This document shows positions 1 through 5,260 of a stretch of 9,304 nt of DNA, one piece after another. The first letter of the stretch is position 1. Each line of letters opens with the position of its first letter. Location: contig CAMDCH010000088.1 in assembly GCA_945889655.1 (NCBI GenBank), positions 1-9,304 on the forward strand. Reading direction: 5' to 3'. This DNA comes from SHZT01 sp945889655. Lineage in GTDB: Bacteria; Gemmatimonadota; Gemmatimonadetes; Gemmatimonadales; GWC2-71-9. The notes under the pieces are model-generated. The model was not told the origin of the DNA. It saw only the letters and a list, made by a program, of their open reading frames with translations, and made no database searches. The position numbers were made by a program, and so were the translations under genes.

Positions 1-249
1 GCCGAGTCGATCCGGGTGCTCTCCGGCGCGGTCCAGCGCGTGCTGCGCGCGGCCGAGGCAGACGGGCTCGCGCCGGACATCGGCTTCGCCCGGGGGTTGC
101 TCGAAGGGGCCGCGCCGGTCCAGCCGCGCGCCTCGTCGGGGGTCCGCACCAGCGGGCTCATCGTGACCCCGCTCGCGACGATCCGCAGCCGCGAAAAGAC
201 GGTCTGGCGGTGGCCCGACACGGGCGACCGGCTGATCGAGGAGCTGTAG
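1..249 (+). CDS. C-terminal fragment of an unrecognised protein (5' end outside window)
   Basis: The reading frame is open from the first base and ends at TAG 247-249, giving the last 82 residues of a protein whose start lies upstream. I do not recognise the family. The visible part begins with an Ala/Arg/Leu-rich amphipathic helix (about residues 6-20 of the fragment), continues through a Pro/Ala-rich linker, and ends in a more structured tail rich in Thr, Trp and Arg that finishes IEEL. No membrane segment or catalytic motif is visible. The stop is one base before the ATG of the DUF4388 gene, and the fragment's last codons contain that gene's GAGGAG ribosome binding site, so the two are almost certainly in one operon. 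A GTG at 16 could serve as a start, but there is no reason to prefer it to a longer gene running in from upstream. Confidence 0.7.
   Translation, partial: AESIRVLSGAVQRVLRAAEADGLAPDIGFARGLLEGAAPVQPRASSGVRTSGLIVTPLATIRSREKTVWRWPDTGDRLIEEL
238..243 (+). promoter_or_regulatory. Shine-Dalgarno GAGGAG for the DUF4388-TPR gene
   Basis: GAGGAG lies 7 bases before ATG 251, inside the last codons of the upstream gene. It supports ATG 251 as the start and translation coupled to the upstream gene. Confidence 0.7.
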
Positions 250-250
250 C

Positions 251-1870
251 ATGGCGATCAGGGGCAGCCTCAAGGAAGCGTCGCTCGCCGACGTCCTCCA
301 GCTCCTCACGCTGGGCGGGAAGAGCGGCTGCCTGTCCGTCGCGGACCGGAACCAGTTCGGCTACATCTACTTCGACAAGGGACGCATCTCCTACGCGTCG
401 ATCGTCAACCGCCGCGACCGGCTGGGCGACCTGATGGTGAAGGCGGGCAAGATCACGCAGGCCCAGCTCGAATCCGCCATCGAGCGCCAGGGACACGAGC
501 GCGGCAAGCGCATCGGTGAAATCCTGGTGGAGCAGGGCTCGATCACTCGCGAGGGCCTCGAGGCCCACATGCGGATGCAGATCGAAGAGGCCGTCTTTTT
601 CCTCTTCACCTGGTCGCAGGGTTCCTTCAATTTCGAAACCGACGTCCGCCCCGACGCGCAGGACTTCCTCGTCTCGATCAACCCCGAGTCGCTGCTGCTG
701 GAAGGTGCCCGGCGGATCGACGAGTGGAGTCTGATCGAGAAGAAGATTCCGTCGTTCGATCTCATCTTCAAGGTGGACACCGAGCGCCTCATCGCCTCGC
801 AGGTCCAGCTCACCGCCGAGCAGCAGCACCTCCTTCCGCTCTTCGACGGCAAGCGCGATGTGCAGGCCGTGATCGAGGACTCGGGGCTCCCCGAGTTCGA
901 CGTCGGCAAGTCGCTCTACGGTCTGATCACCGCCGGCTTCGCGCACCGCCTGGGCCGGAGCCGCAGCAGCCAGGCCATCGCGGTGGACGACATCCGGGTC
1001 CAGGAGTACCGGAACCTCGGCCTCGCGTTCCTGAAGACCGGCATGATGGAGGAAGCGGCGCGCGAGTTCCGCCGCGTGCTGGAGCTGCGCGCCAGCGACG
1101 GCGGAGCGTCGTTCTACCTTGGCCTCATTGCCATGCGGCAGTCCCGCTGGAACGACGCCTGTGAATGCTTCCGTCACGCCGCGGAGCGGCTGGGCGGGCG
1201 TCCGTCGGTCCTCCACAACCTCGCGTTCGCTTACGAGTGCGCGGGCCGGCTGGGGGAGGCGGAGGCCGCGTACGCCGAGGCGGCGTCGCGGGCCGGCCAG
1301 GACGGGCGGATCCTGATCGGGTGGGCCATCGCGGCGCTGGAGCGCGGCGACTACCAGATGGCCCAGGCGCGCCTCGAACGCGCCAAGGAAATGACCGGCG
1401 AGCGGCAGCTCCCCGCGCTCTGGGACTGGGCCCGGGCACTGGCGGCGGCGGGCCAGGAAGCGTTCGACGAAGCGGAGGTCGTCATCCGGAAGGGGATGCA
1501 GCTCTTCCCGCGAAACGCGGTGCTGCGGAACAACCTCGCCGCGCTGCTCGAGGTCGTGGGCGACGTCGAGCGCGCCGAAGAAGTGCTCCGTGACACGATC
1601 GTGGACGAAACCGCCATCCCGCAGCTCTCGAAAAACCTGGGCGACCTCTGCTACCGCACTGCGCGCTACGAGGAGGCGTGGGAGGCCTACCAGAAGGCCG
1701 TGAAGCTGGCGCCCGACCTTGGTGACGACGTCTACTTCAAGCTGGGCAACATCGCGTTCAAGCGGGCGGACAAGGAGCGCGCGGCCGCGCTGTGGAAGAC
1801 TGCGCTGGGGATGAACCCGCAGAACGAGCTGGCGCGCGCCAATCTGCAGACCATCGGTGCCCTGAAATGA
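251..1870 (+). CDS. DUF4388 protein with tandem MshEN-like motifs and C-terminal TPR domain
   Basis: A 539-aa soluble protein with no signal peptide or membrane segment. Residues 1-56 match the start of DUF4388 (PatA-type N-terminal region): GSLKEASLADVLQLL, then KSGCLSV and GYIYFDKGRISYA. Residues 57-80 and 87-110 are two copies of a 24-residue pattern (RLG/RIG...V..G.IT....L......Q) that resembles the c-di-GMP-binding MshEN/type II secretion ATPase N-domain motif. Residues 111-165 (FFLFTWSQGSFNFE, then LLLEGARRIDEW) look like the second half of DUF4388. Residues about 186-232 form a small helical module often seen after it. From Tyr253 to about residue 535 there are TPR-like helix pairs (for example YRNLGLAFLKTGMMEEAAREF). 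DUF4388 proteins have been linked to signalling and polarity in other bacteria, but the exact role is unknown; a scaffold or sensor role is inferred. The next gene overlaps its stop by 4 bases. Confidence 0.85.
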   Translation: MAIRGSLKEASLADVLQLLTLGGKSGCLSVADRNQFGYIYFDKGRISYASIVNRRDRLGDLMVKAGKITQAQLESAIERQGHERGKRIGEILVEQGSITREGLEAHMRMQIEEAVFFLFTWSQGSFNFETDVRPDAQDFLVSINPESLLLEGARRIDEWSLIEKKIPSFDLIFKVDTERLIASQVQLTAEQQHLLPLFDGKRDVQAVIEDSGLPEFDVGKSLYGLITAGFAHRLGRSRSSQAIAVDDIRVQEYRNLGLAFLKTGMMEEAAREFRRVLELRASDGGASFYLGLIAMRQSRWNDACECFRHAAERLGGRPSVLHNLAFAYECAGRLGEAEAAYAEAASRAGQDGRILIGWAIAALERGDYQMAQARLERAKEMTGERQLPALWDWARALAAAGQEAFDEAEVVIRKGMQLFPRNAVLRNNLAALLEVVGDVERAEEVLRDTIVDETAIPQLSKNLGDLCYRTARYEEAWEAYQKAVKLAPDLGDDVYFKLGNIAFKRADKERAAALWKTALGMNPQNELARANLQTIGALK

Positions 1871-2721
1871 GCGACCAGACCCTCGGCGTGCTGCGCTCCC
1901 AGTACGAGCAGATCAGCGCCCGGCTGGACGCGGCGAAGACCGCCGAGATGCGTGACGCCGTGAAGAAGGAGATCATCGGGCTCTTCAAGACCGTGGACCA
2001 GGCGATCACCGACTTCTCCACGCTCAAGGAAGAAATCCGCGTCCTGGTGGACAGGTACAAGCAGATGGTGGCAGCGGCCGGCGGCGAGGCCGTCCCCGTT
2101 GTGGCGGCGGCCCCGCTCCACGCGGATCACATCGGCGCTTCCACGTTCATCCAGAAGGGCTGGAGCCTGCTCTCGCTGGAGGATTACCCCGGGGCCATCG
2201 TCGCATTGCAGAAGGCCCTCAAGCTCTCCCCGGGCGACATCGAGGCGGAGTCACTCCTCGGCTGGGCGCAGATGGAGAACAAGGACTTCGACGACGCGCT
2301 CGCCACGTTCCAGACGGTGCTCAACAAGGATGCGGCGAACTCGCTGGCGCGCATCAACCTGGGCCAGATCTACCTGCAGAAGAAGAATTTCCAGGAAGCG
2401 GTCGAGCACCTGTCCAAGGCCATCCGCCTCGACAACGACAAGAAGGCGTCACTCTACGCCCACCTCTACCTGGGCCAGGTCTACATGGCGCGGGACATGT
2501 TCGAGGACGCGCAGACCTTTTTTCAGAAGACCATCGCCCTGGGACCCAACCTGTTGCAGGCCTACTACGAGCTGGGACGGGCGCACTGGTTCGCCAGTGA
2601 ACAGGATACGGCCAAGGAGACGTGGGACCAGGGATTCAAGGCCAACAAGTTCAATCCGTGGGGCAAGAAGTGTAAGGAAATGCTCGAAGCGGTGGCGGCC
2701 GGCGGCGAGCCGCCCAGGTAG
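1867..2721 (+). CDS. Soluble coiled-coil/TPR protein, translationally coupled to the DUF4388 gene
   Basis: A 284-aa protein without signal peptide or membrane helix. The start is the ATG in the ATGA overlap with the upstream stop. A longer in-frame start (GTG 1792) would overlap the DUF4388-TPR gene by about 80 bases and add a non-conserved-looking tail, so it is rejected. Residues 1-70 are predicted long charged helices, probably a coiled coil. An Ala/Val-rich linker (about 72-88) follows. From about residue 92 there are roughly four to five TPR units with the usual spacing of small and aromatic residues (IQKGWSLLSLEDYPGAIVAL, SLLGWAQMENKDFDDALATF, INLGQIYLQKKNFQEAVEHL, LYLGQVYMARDMFEDAQTFF, YYELGRAHWFASEQDTAKET). 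TPRs bind protein partners; the obvious candidate is the TPR protein encoded just upstream. The Shine-Dalgarno is weak, which fits reinitiation at the overlap. The function is not known. Confidence 0.85.
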   Translation: MSDQTLGVLRSQYEQISARLDAAKTAEMRDAVKKEIIGLFKTVDQAITDFSTLKEEIRVLVDRYKQMVAAAGGEAVPVVAAAPLHADHIGASTFIQKGWSLLSLEDYPGAIVALQKALKLSPGDIEAESLLGWAQMENKDFDDALATFQTVLNKDAANSLARINLGQIYLQKKNFQEAVEHLSKAIRLDNDKKASLYAHLYLGQVYMARDMFEDAQTFFQKTIALGPNLLQAYYELGRAHWFASEQDTAKETWDQGFKANKFNPWGKKCKEMLEAVAAGGEPPR

Positions 2722-2736
2722 TCAGGTCGGAACTTC

Positions 2737-2765
2737 TTGACGCATATGGACCTTAACTGTAGGCT
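2737..2765 (+). promoter_or_regulatory. Candidate sigma70-like promoter for the small membrane protein/tRNA-Val unit
   Basis: TTGACG (2737-2742) is a 5/6 match to a -35 box. It is followed after 17 bases by TAGGCT (2760-2765), a weak -10 keeping the key T, A and final T. Transcription would start about at 2772-2774, right at the ATG of the next gene, implying a leaderless mRNA. The promoter lies in the 52-base gap after the TPR gene. Confidence 0.4.
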
Positions 2766-2773
2766 TCCCCGTT

Positions 2774-2959
2774 ATGCCTGATGCGAGCGGCTCGCCCGCG
2801 CGCCTCCGGTTTGGACGCCGGAATCTCGCGCTGCTGGGTGCTGCCGTCGTGTGTCTGGCAGCCGGCTACGCTCTACTCGCTAAGGGAGACACTACCTTCG
2901 CCCCGATACTGCTGGTCGCGGGGTATTGCGTGCTTTTCCCGCTGGGACTGGCGTTGTAG
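2774..2959 (+). CDS. Small two-helix membrane protein, DUF3098-like
   Basis: A 61-aa protein. A basic N-terminus (RLRFGRRN, residues 10-17) precedes two hydrophobic helices at about 18-35 and 43-61, joined by a short Lys/Gly/Asp/Thr loop. This is the shape of the DUF3098 family: an F-x-x-x-N start, a first helix, a Gly-containing turn, then an APILLVxGY-type second helix. The match is from memory of the family. With positive charges before the first helix, both ends are expected in the cytoplasm. No Shine-Dalgarno precedes the ATG; the preceding promoter-like element would place the transcript start almost at the ATG. The gene ends 15 bases before tRNA-Val, and I see no separate promoter for that tRNA, so the two may be cotranscribed. 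The function of the family is unknown. Confidence 0.65.
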   Translation: MPDASGSPARLRFGRRNLALLGAAVVCLAAGYALLAKGDTTFAPILLVAGYCVLFPLGLAL

Positions 2960-2974
2960 CAGGAAAAGCAGGGC

Positions 2975-3048
2975 GGGCGAATAGCTCAGCTGGTTAGAGC
3001 GCCTGCCTTACACGCAGGATGTCGGGGGTTCGAGTCCCTCTTCGCCCA
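2975..3048 (+). tRNA. tRNA-Val (anticodon UAC)
   Basis: A full cloverleaf can be folded. The acceptor stem GGGCGAA/TTCGCCC pairs perfectly with discriminator A3048. The D arm is GCTC/GAGC, the anticodon stem CCTGC/GCAGG with loop CTTACAC (anticodon TAC, reading GUA and probably other Val codons). The variable loop is ATGTC, and the T arm GGGGG/CCCTC with loop TTCGAGT has one G-U pair. The 3' CCA is not encoded, so it must be added by the CCA-adding enzyme. No clear own promoter is seen in the 15 bases after the small membrane protein gene. Confidence 0.97.
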
Positions 3049-3062
3049 TCGCAGGTGCTGGA

Positions 3063-3091
3063 ACCCGGAAACCTTTCGTTTCTCCCCGGGT
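3063..3091 (+). other. Imperfect hairpin downstream of tRNA-Val
   Basis: ACCCGGAAAC (3063-3072) can pair with GTTTC (3078-3082) and CGGGT (3087-3091), with loop CTTTC and a 4-base TCCC bulge on the 3' side. It could mark the end or processing site of the tRNA-Val transcript. No T-run follows, so it is not a standard rho-independent terminator. Confidence 0.3.
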
Positions 3092-3130
3092 GATATCGGT
3101 TGAACCCGTGTGGAATCCACCTGGTGTTCG

Positions 3131-3148
3131 TACGGTTAATACGGTTAA
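3131..3148 (+). repeat. Perfect 9-bp tandem direct repeat upstream of the exported TPR gene
   Basis: TACGGTTAA occurs twice in direct succession (3131-3139, 3140-3148), two bases before the GGAGGAG ribosome binding site. Slightly upstream is a short palindrome, GTGGA-A-TCCAC (3110-3120), and TTGAAC (3100-3105) that resembles a -35 box, but no -10 box sits at the expected distance from it. The pair of AT-richer units could be an operator, part of a promoter, or a slippage duplication in the leader. Confidence 0.6.
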
Positions 3149-3150
3149 AC

Positions 3151-3157
3151 GGAGGAG
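3151..3157 (+). promoter_or_regulatory. Strong Shine-Dalgarno GGAGGAG that sets the start of the exported TPR protein
   Basis: GGAGGAG is 7 bases before GTG 3165. It is the best ribosome binding site in the region and decides for GTG 3165 over GTG 3090, which has only CCCCGG-type sequence before it. Starting at 3165 also puts the signal peptide at the N-terminus. Confidence 0.85.
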
Positions 3158-3164
3158 TCGCAGC

Positions 3165-4985
3165 GTGCGCCTAGCCAGTTCGTCTTATCGTGCGGTGTAC
3201 GTCCTGGCGTTGGCCGCCGGGACCGCCATGGTTCCGGCCCCCGTCGCGGCCCAGCTGGCCGTCCAGCGCTCCAGTGAATCGTTCCTCGTGCTGCCGCCGA
3301 TGCCCGCGACGCCGGGTGATACCGCCTTCGCCATCCAGCTGGGTGATGCCATCCGCAAGAAGGTGGACGGCAAGCTCCGGCTCAAGCTGAACGTCGTGAA
3401 GAAGGAAAAGATCGTCGAGGCGCTGAGCAGCTCCGGCTTCCCGCCCGATGCCATCCTGGACGAGAACGGCGCCACGCAGCTCGCGCGGTTCATGAACGTC
3501 GATTCGTATGTGCACGGATCGGTCACCCGGAGCGGCGGCAACCCGGTGCTGCATCTCCGCCTGGTGGACTCCCGGAGTTCGGGTCTCTCCGGCTGGATTC
3601 ATCTCAATGCGGCCGCGGGCCTCACGGCCGACAAGATCGCCGAAGCTGTAGCCGACTCGGTGGACCTCCAGGTGAAGGCGGCGGAAAAGGCACGCGAGTG
3701 CCTCGAGCGTCGTGACAAGAAGGAATACGGCAGCGCGCAGGACCGCGCGGCCAAGGCGTTCGCGATCTATCCGAACCATCCGTCGACCGCCATGTGCCTC
3801 GCCAACATCTTCGAGACCATGAAGGCCCCGGCGGATAGCCAGATCTCGGCGCTCCGGAAGGCCGTGAAGGGCGATTCGCTGCATGCACAGGCGTGGGACC
3901 GCCTGGGCCGCCAGTACCAGGCCAAGGGTGACACGGCGGCGTGGGCGGCGACCATGATCCAGACCCTGGCACTCGACCCCACCGACATGCGCAAGCGCAT
4001 GGCGGCCGCCGAGCTCCAGTTCCGGATCAAGAAGAGCCAGGAAGCCGTGGCGTTGCTCGACGAAGGTCTCGAGCGGGCCCCGGGTGATCCGGCCGCGACG
4101 GCCACCAAGCTCCGCTACTGCTTCGAGGGCCAGATGTGGGGCTGCTCGCTGACGGCCATGGAAGCGCGCTACGAGACGGACACCGTGGCCCAGAAGGACT
4201 CGATGGCCATGAAGCAGCTCCTGGCCACCGCCGGTGCGACGAACGATCCCAACGCTGTCCCGGGCTTCGCGCAGCTCCCGGACGCGCAGAAGAAGTACTA
4301 CCAGCTCCAGGCCAACTCCGCCGCCATCCTCAAGTGGACGGGCGTCGCGGTGCAGAAATTCCCGACCTCCGTCTCGTTCTGGAAGCAGCGGGCGGCGGCG
4401 CTCAAGGAGTCCGGGGACAAGCCGGGTGCGCTGGCGGCCTATCGCAAGATTGCCGAGCTGGATCCGAAGGACATCAACAGCCGCATCGCGGCCGTGCAGA
4501 TGCTGTCGGAGGAGCTCAAGATCGACAGCACCATCCCGCTTGATCAGACCAGGCTCGCGGAGATCGATAAGTTGCTCGGTGAGGTTGCGTCGAATAGCGC
4601 CGACGAGAACATCAAGATGAACGTCGCGCTGCTGTACTTCACGCCCGCGAGCAAGATGGTGCAGGCACATGTCGCTCTCGACAAGGCGCTGGAGTGGTTC
4701 GCGAAGTCAAAAGCGAACGACGTGAAAAAGCAACTGACAACGCAGACTGCCTTCTTCGAAGGCCTTACCTATTTCTTCGGGCTCCAGGCGTTCGATGTGA
4801 AGGCGATTCAGGACAAGAAGGACTGCAAGGGTCTCGATGGTCTGAGCGATCAGATAGCGAAAATGAAGGCTGCGATGGCGATCGGTGCTAGTGTCCAGCC
4901 GCAAACGGCCGACCAGTTGATCAAGGGGGTCGCGCCGTACGTCGATTTTATCCCCAAGGCCAAGGCCGCTTGGAAGTGCAAGTAA
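3165..4985 (+). CDS. Exported TPR-repeat protein with TolB-like N-terminal domain
   Basis: A 606-aa protein starting at GTG, chosen by the GGAGGAG site and by the signal peptide it creates. Residues 1-29 have a basic start, a hydrophobic core (about 10-23) and a VAA cleavage site before Gln30, so Sec export to the periplasm or surface is expected; there is no lipobox. Residues about 36-145 resemble the N-terminal alpha/beta domain of TolB/FlgO/CsgG-type proteins: FLVLPPMP strand, helix with GDAIRKKV, LNVVKKEKIVEAL, and VDSYVHGSVTRSG before a LRLVDSRSSG strand. Residues about 165-480 carry degenerate TPR-like helix pairs (for example AWDRLGRQYQAKGDTAAW, FWKQRAAALKESGDKPGALA). A helical C-terminal domain follows. 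Six cysteines (179, 211, 319, 327, 554, 605) could form disulfides outside the cytoplasm. It sits alone between two tRNA genes. Its function is unknown; a cell-envelope assembly or binding role is inferred. The last 100 or so codons use clearly more A/T-ending codons than the first half. Confidence 0.88.
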   Translation: MRLASSSYRAVYVLALAAGTAMVPAPVAAQLAVQRSSESFLVLPPMPATPGDTAFAIQLGDAIRKKVDGKLRLKLNVVKKEKIVEALSSSGFPPDAILDENGATQLARFMNVDSYVHGSVTRSGGNPVLHLRLVDSRSSGLSGWIHLNAAAGLTADKIAEAVADSVDLQVKAAEKARECLERRDKKEYGSAQDRAAKAFAIYPNHPSTAMCLANIFETMKAPADSQISALRKAVKGDSLHAQAWDRLGRQYQAKGDTAAWAATMIQTLALDPTDMRKRMAAAELQFRIKKSQEAVALLDEGLERAPGDPAATATKLRYCFEGQMWGCSLTAMEARYETDTVAQKDSMAMKQLLATAGATNDPNAVPGFAQLPDAQKKYYQLQANSAAILKWTGVAVQKFPTSVSFWKQRAAALKESGDKPGALAAYRKIAELDPKDINSRIAAVQMLSEELKIDSTIPLDQTRLAEIDKLLGEVASNSADENIKMNVALLYFTPASKMVQAHVALDKALEWFAKSKANDVKKQLTTQTAFFEGLTYFFGLQAFDVKAIQDKKDCKGLDGLSDQIAKMKAAMAIGASVQPQTADQLIKGVAPYVDFIPKAKAAWKCK

Positions 4986-4996
4986 TGACTGAGGCG

Positions 4997-5024
4997 TTGA
5001 ACCCCCGAGCGTACAGGTTATAGT
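4997..5024 (+). promoter_or_regulatory. Sigma70-like promoter of tRNA-Asp
   Basis: TTGAAC (4997-5002, 5/6 match to TTGACA) and TATAGT (5019-5024, 5/6 match to TATAAT) are separated by 16 bases. The predicted start is about 5031, 11 bases before the mature tRNA. It is the best promoter match I found in the window. Confidence 0.7.
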
Positions 5025-5041
5025 TCTGGGCAGCGTTTTCG

Positions 5042-5115
5042 GGGGCTGTAGCTCAGCTGGTTAGAGTGTCGCACTGTCACTGCGAAGGTCGCGGGTTCGA
5101 ACCCCGTCAGCCCCG
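5042..5115 (+). tRNA. tRNA-Asp (anticodon GUC)
   Basis: The cloverleaf is complete: acceptor GGGGCTG/CAGCCCC with discriminator G5115 (usual for Asp), D arm GCTC/GAGT (one G-U), anticodon stem TCGCA/TGCGA with loop CTGTCAC (anticodon GTC), variable loop AGGTC, T arm GCGGG/CCCGT with loop TTCGAAC. CCA is not encoded. It has a good promoter 18 bases upstream and a terminator starting 30 bases downstream, so it looks like a single-gene transcription unit. Confidence 0.97.
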
Positions 5116-5144
5116 TTCCCGTGGCTACTAAAATGCATCCCAAT

Positions 5145-5181
5145 CGGCCCCGTTCCTTCAAAGAGCGGGGCCGTTTTCTTT
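5145..5181 (+). terminator. Rho-independent terminator after tRNA-Asp
   Basis: CGGCCCCGTTC (5145-5155) pairs with GAGCGGGGCCG (5163-5173): 11 pairs, one of them G-U, around the 7-base loop CTTCAAA. It is followed by TTTTCTTT (5174-5181). It ends the tRNA-Asp transcript and should isolate it from the dcw cluster downstream. Confidence 0.92.
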
Positions 5182-5183
5182 GT

Positions 5184-5256
5184 CGAGGTTCGAGGTTCGA
5201 GGTGCGAGGTTCGAGGGGGTCGCAACCCTCGCACCTCGCACCTCACACCTCGCACC
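5184..5256 (+). repeat. Heptad-repeat inverted repeat (long hairpin) in the rsmH leader
   Basis: Five heptads of CGAGGTT type (5184-5218; units CGAGGTT, CGAGGTT, CGAGGTG, CGAGGTT, CGAGGGG) face four heptads of CCTCGCA type (5227-5254; one unit is CCTCACA). Bases 5187-5217 can pair with 5226-5256: 27 of 31 positions match, around an 8-base loop. The element fills almost the whole gap between the terminator T-run and the rsmH ATG at 5261. It leaves no recognisable Shine-Dalgarno and no obvious promoter. In-frame translation through it from TTG 5180 would give a low-complexity peptide and is not taken as coding. Confidence 0.9.
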
Positions 5257-5260
5257 TTCC

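Noticed and set aside
158..1216. 352-codon minus-strand frame opposite the DUF4388 gene
   Set aside because: It is a shadow of a gene with clear DUF4388 and TPR motifs, has no motif of its own, and overlaps the end of another gene.
1792..1866. Longer N-terminus (GTG 1792) for the second TPR protein
   Set aside because: It would overlap the end of the DUF4388-TPR gene by 79 bases; ATG 1867 in an ATGA junction is the typical coupled start.
3090..3164. Longer N-terminus (GTG 3090) for the exported protein
   Set aside because: It would bury the signal peptide behind 25 residues and ignore GGAGGAG 3151-3157.
3171..4670. 499-codon open frame on the minus strand across the exported TPR gene
   Set aside because: High-GC coding DNA leaves long open antisense frames. 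The translation is Arg/Leu/His-rich without domains, and the + strand gene has a signal peptide, ribosome binding site and recognisable domain.
2975..5115. tRNA-flanked stretch as an integrated element
   Set aside because: No integrase, no duplicated tRNA 3' end and no att-like repeat. The only shared sequence of the two tRNAs is the common D-arm region.
5129..5134. TAAAAT as a -10 box for the dcw cluster
   Set aside because: No -35 box at a proper distance, and the transcript would run straight into the terminator at 5145-5181.
5184..5256. CRISPR array
   Set aside because: The units are 7 bp, contiguous and without spacers, and the second half is inverted.
5180..5260. Longer N-terminus (TTG 5180) for RsmH
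   Set aside because: It would start in the terminator T-run and translate the heptad repeats; the RsmH family begins at the residues encoded from 5261.
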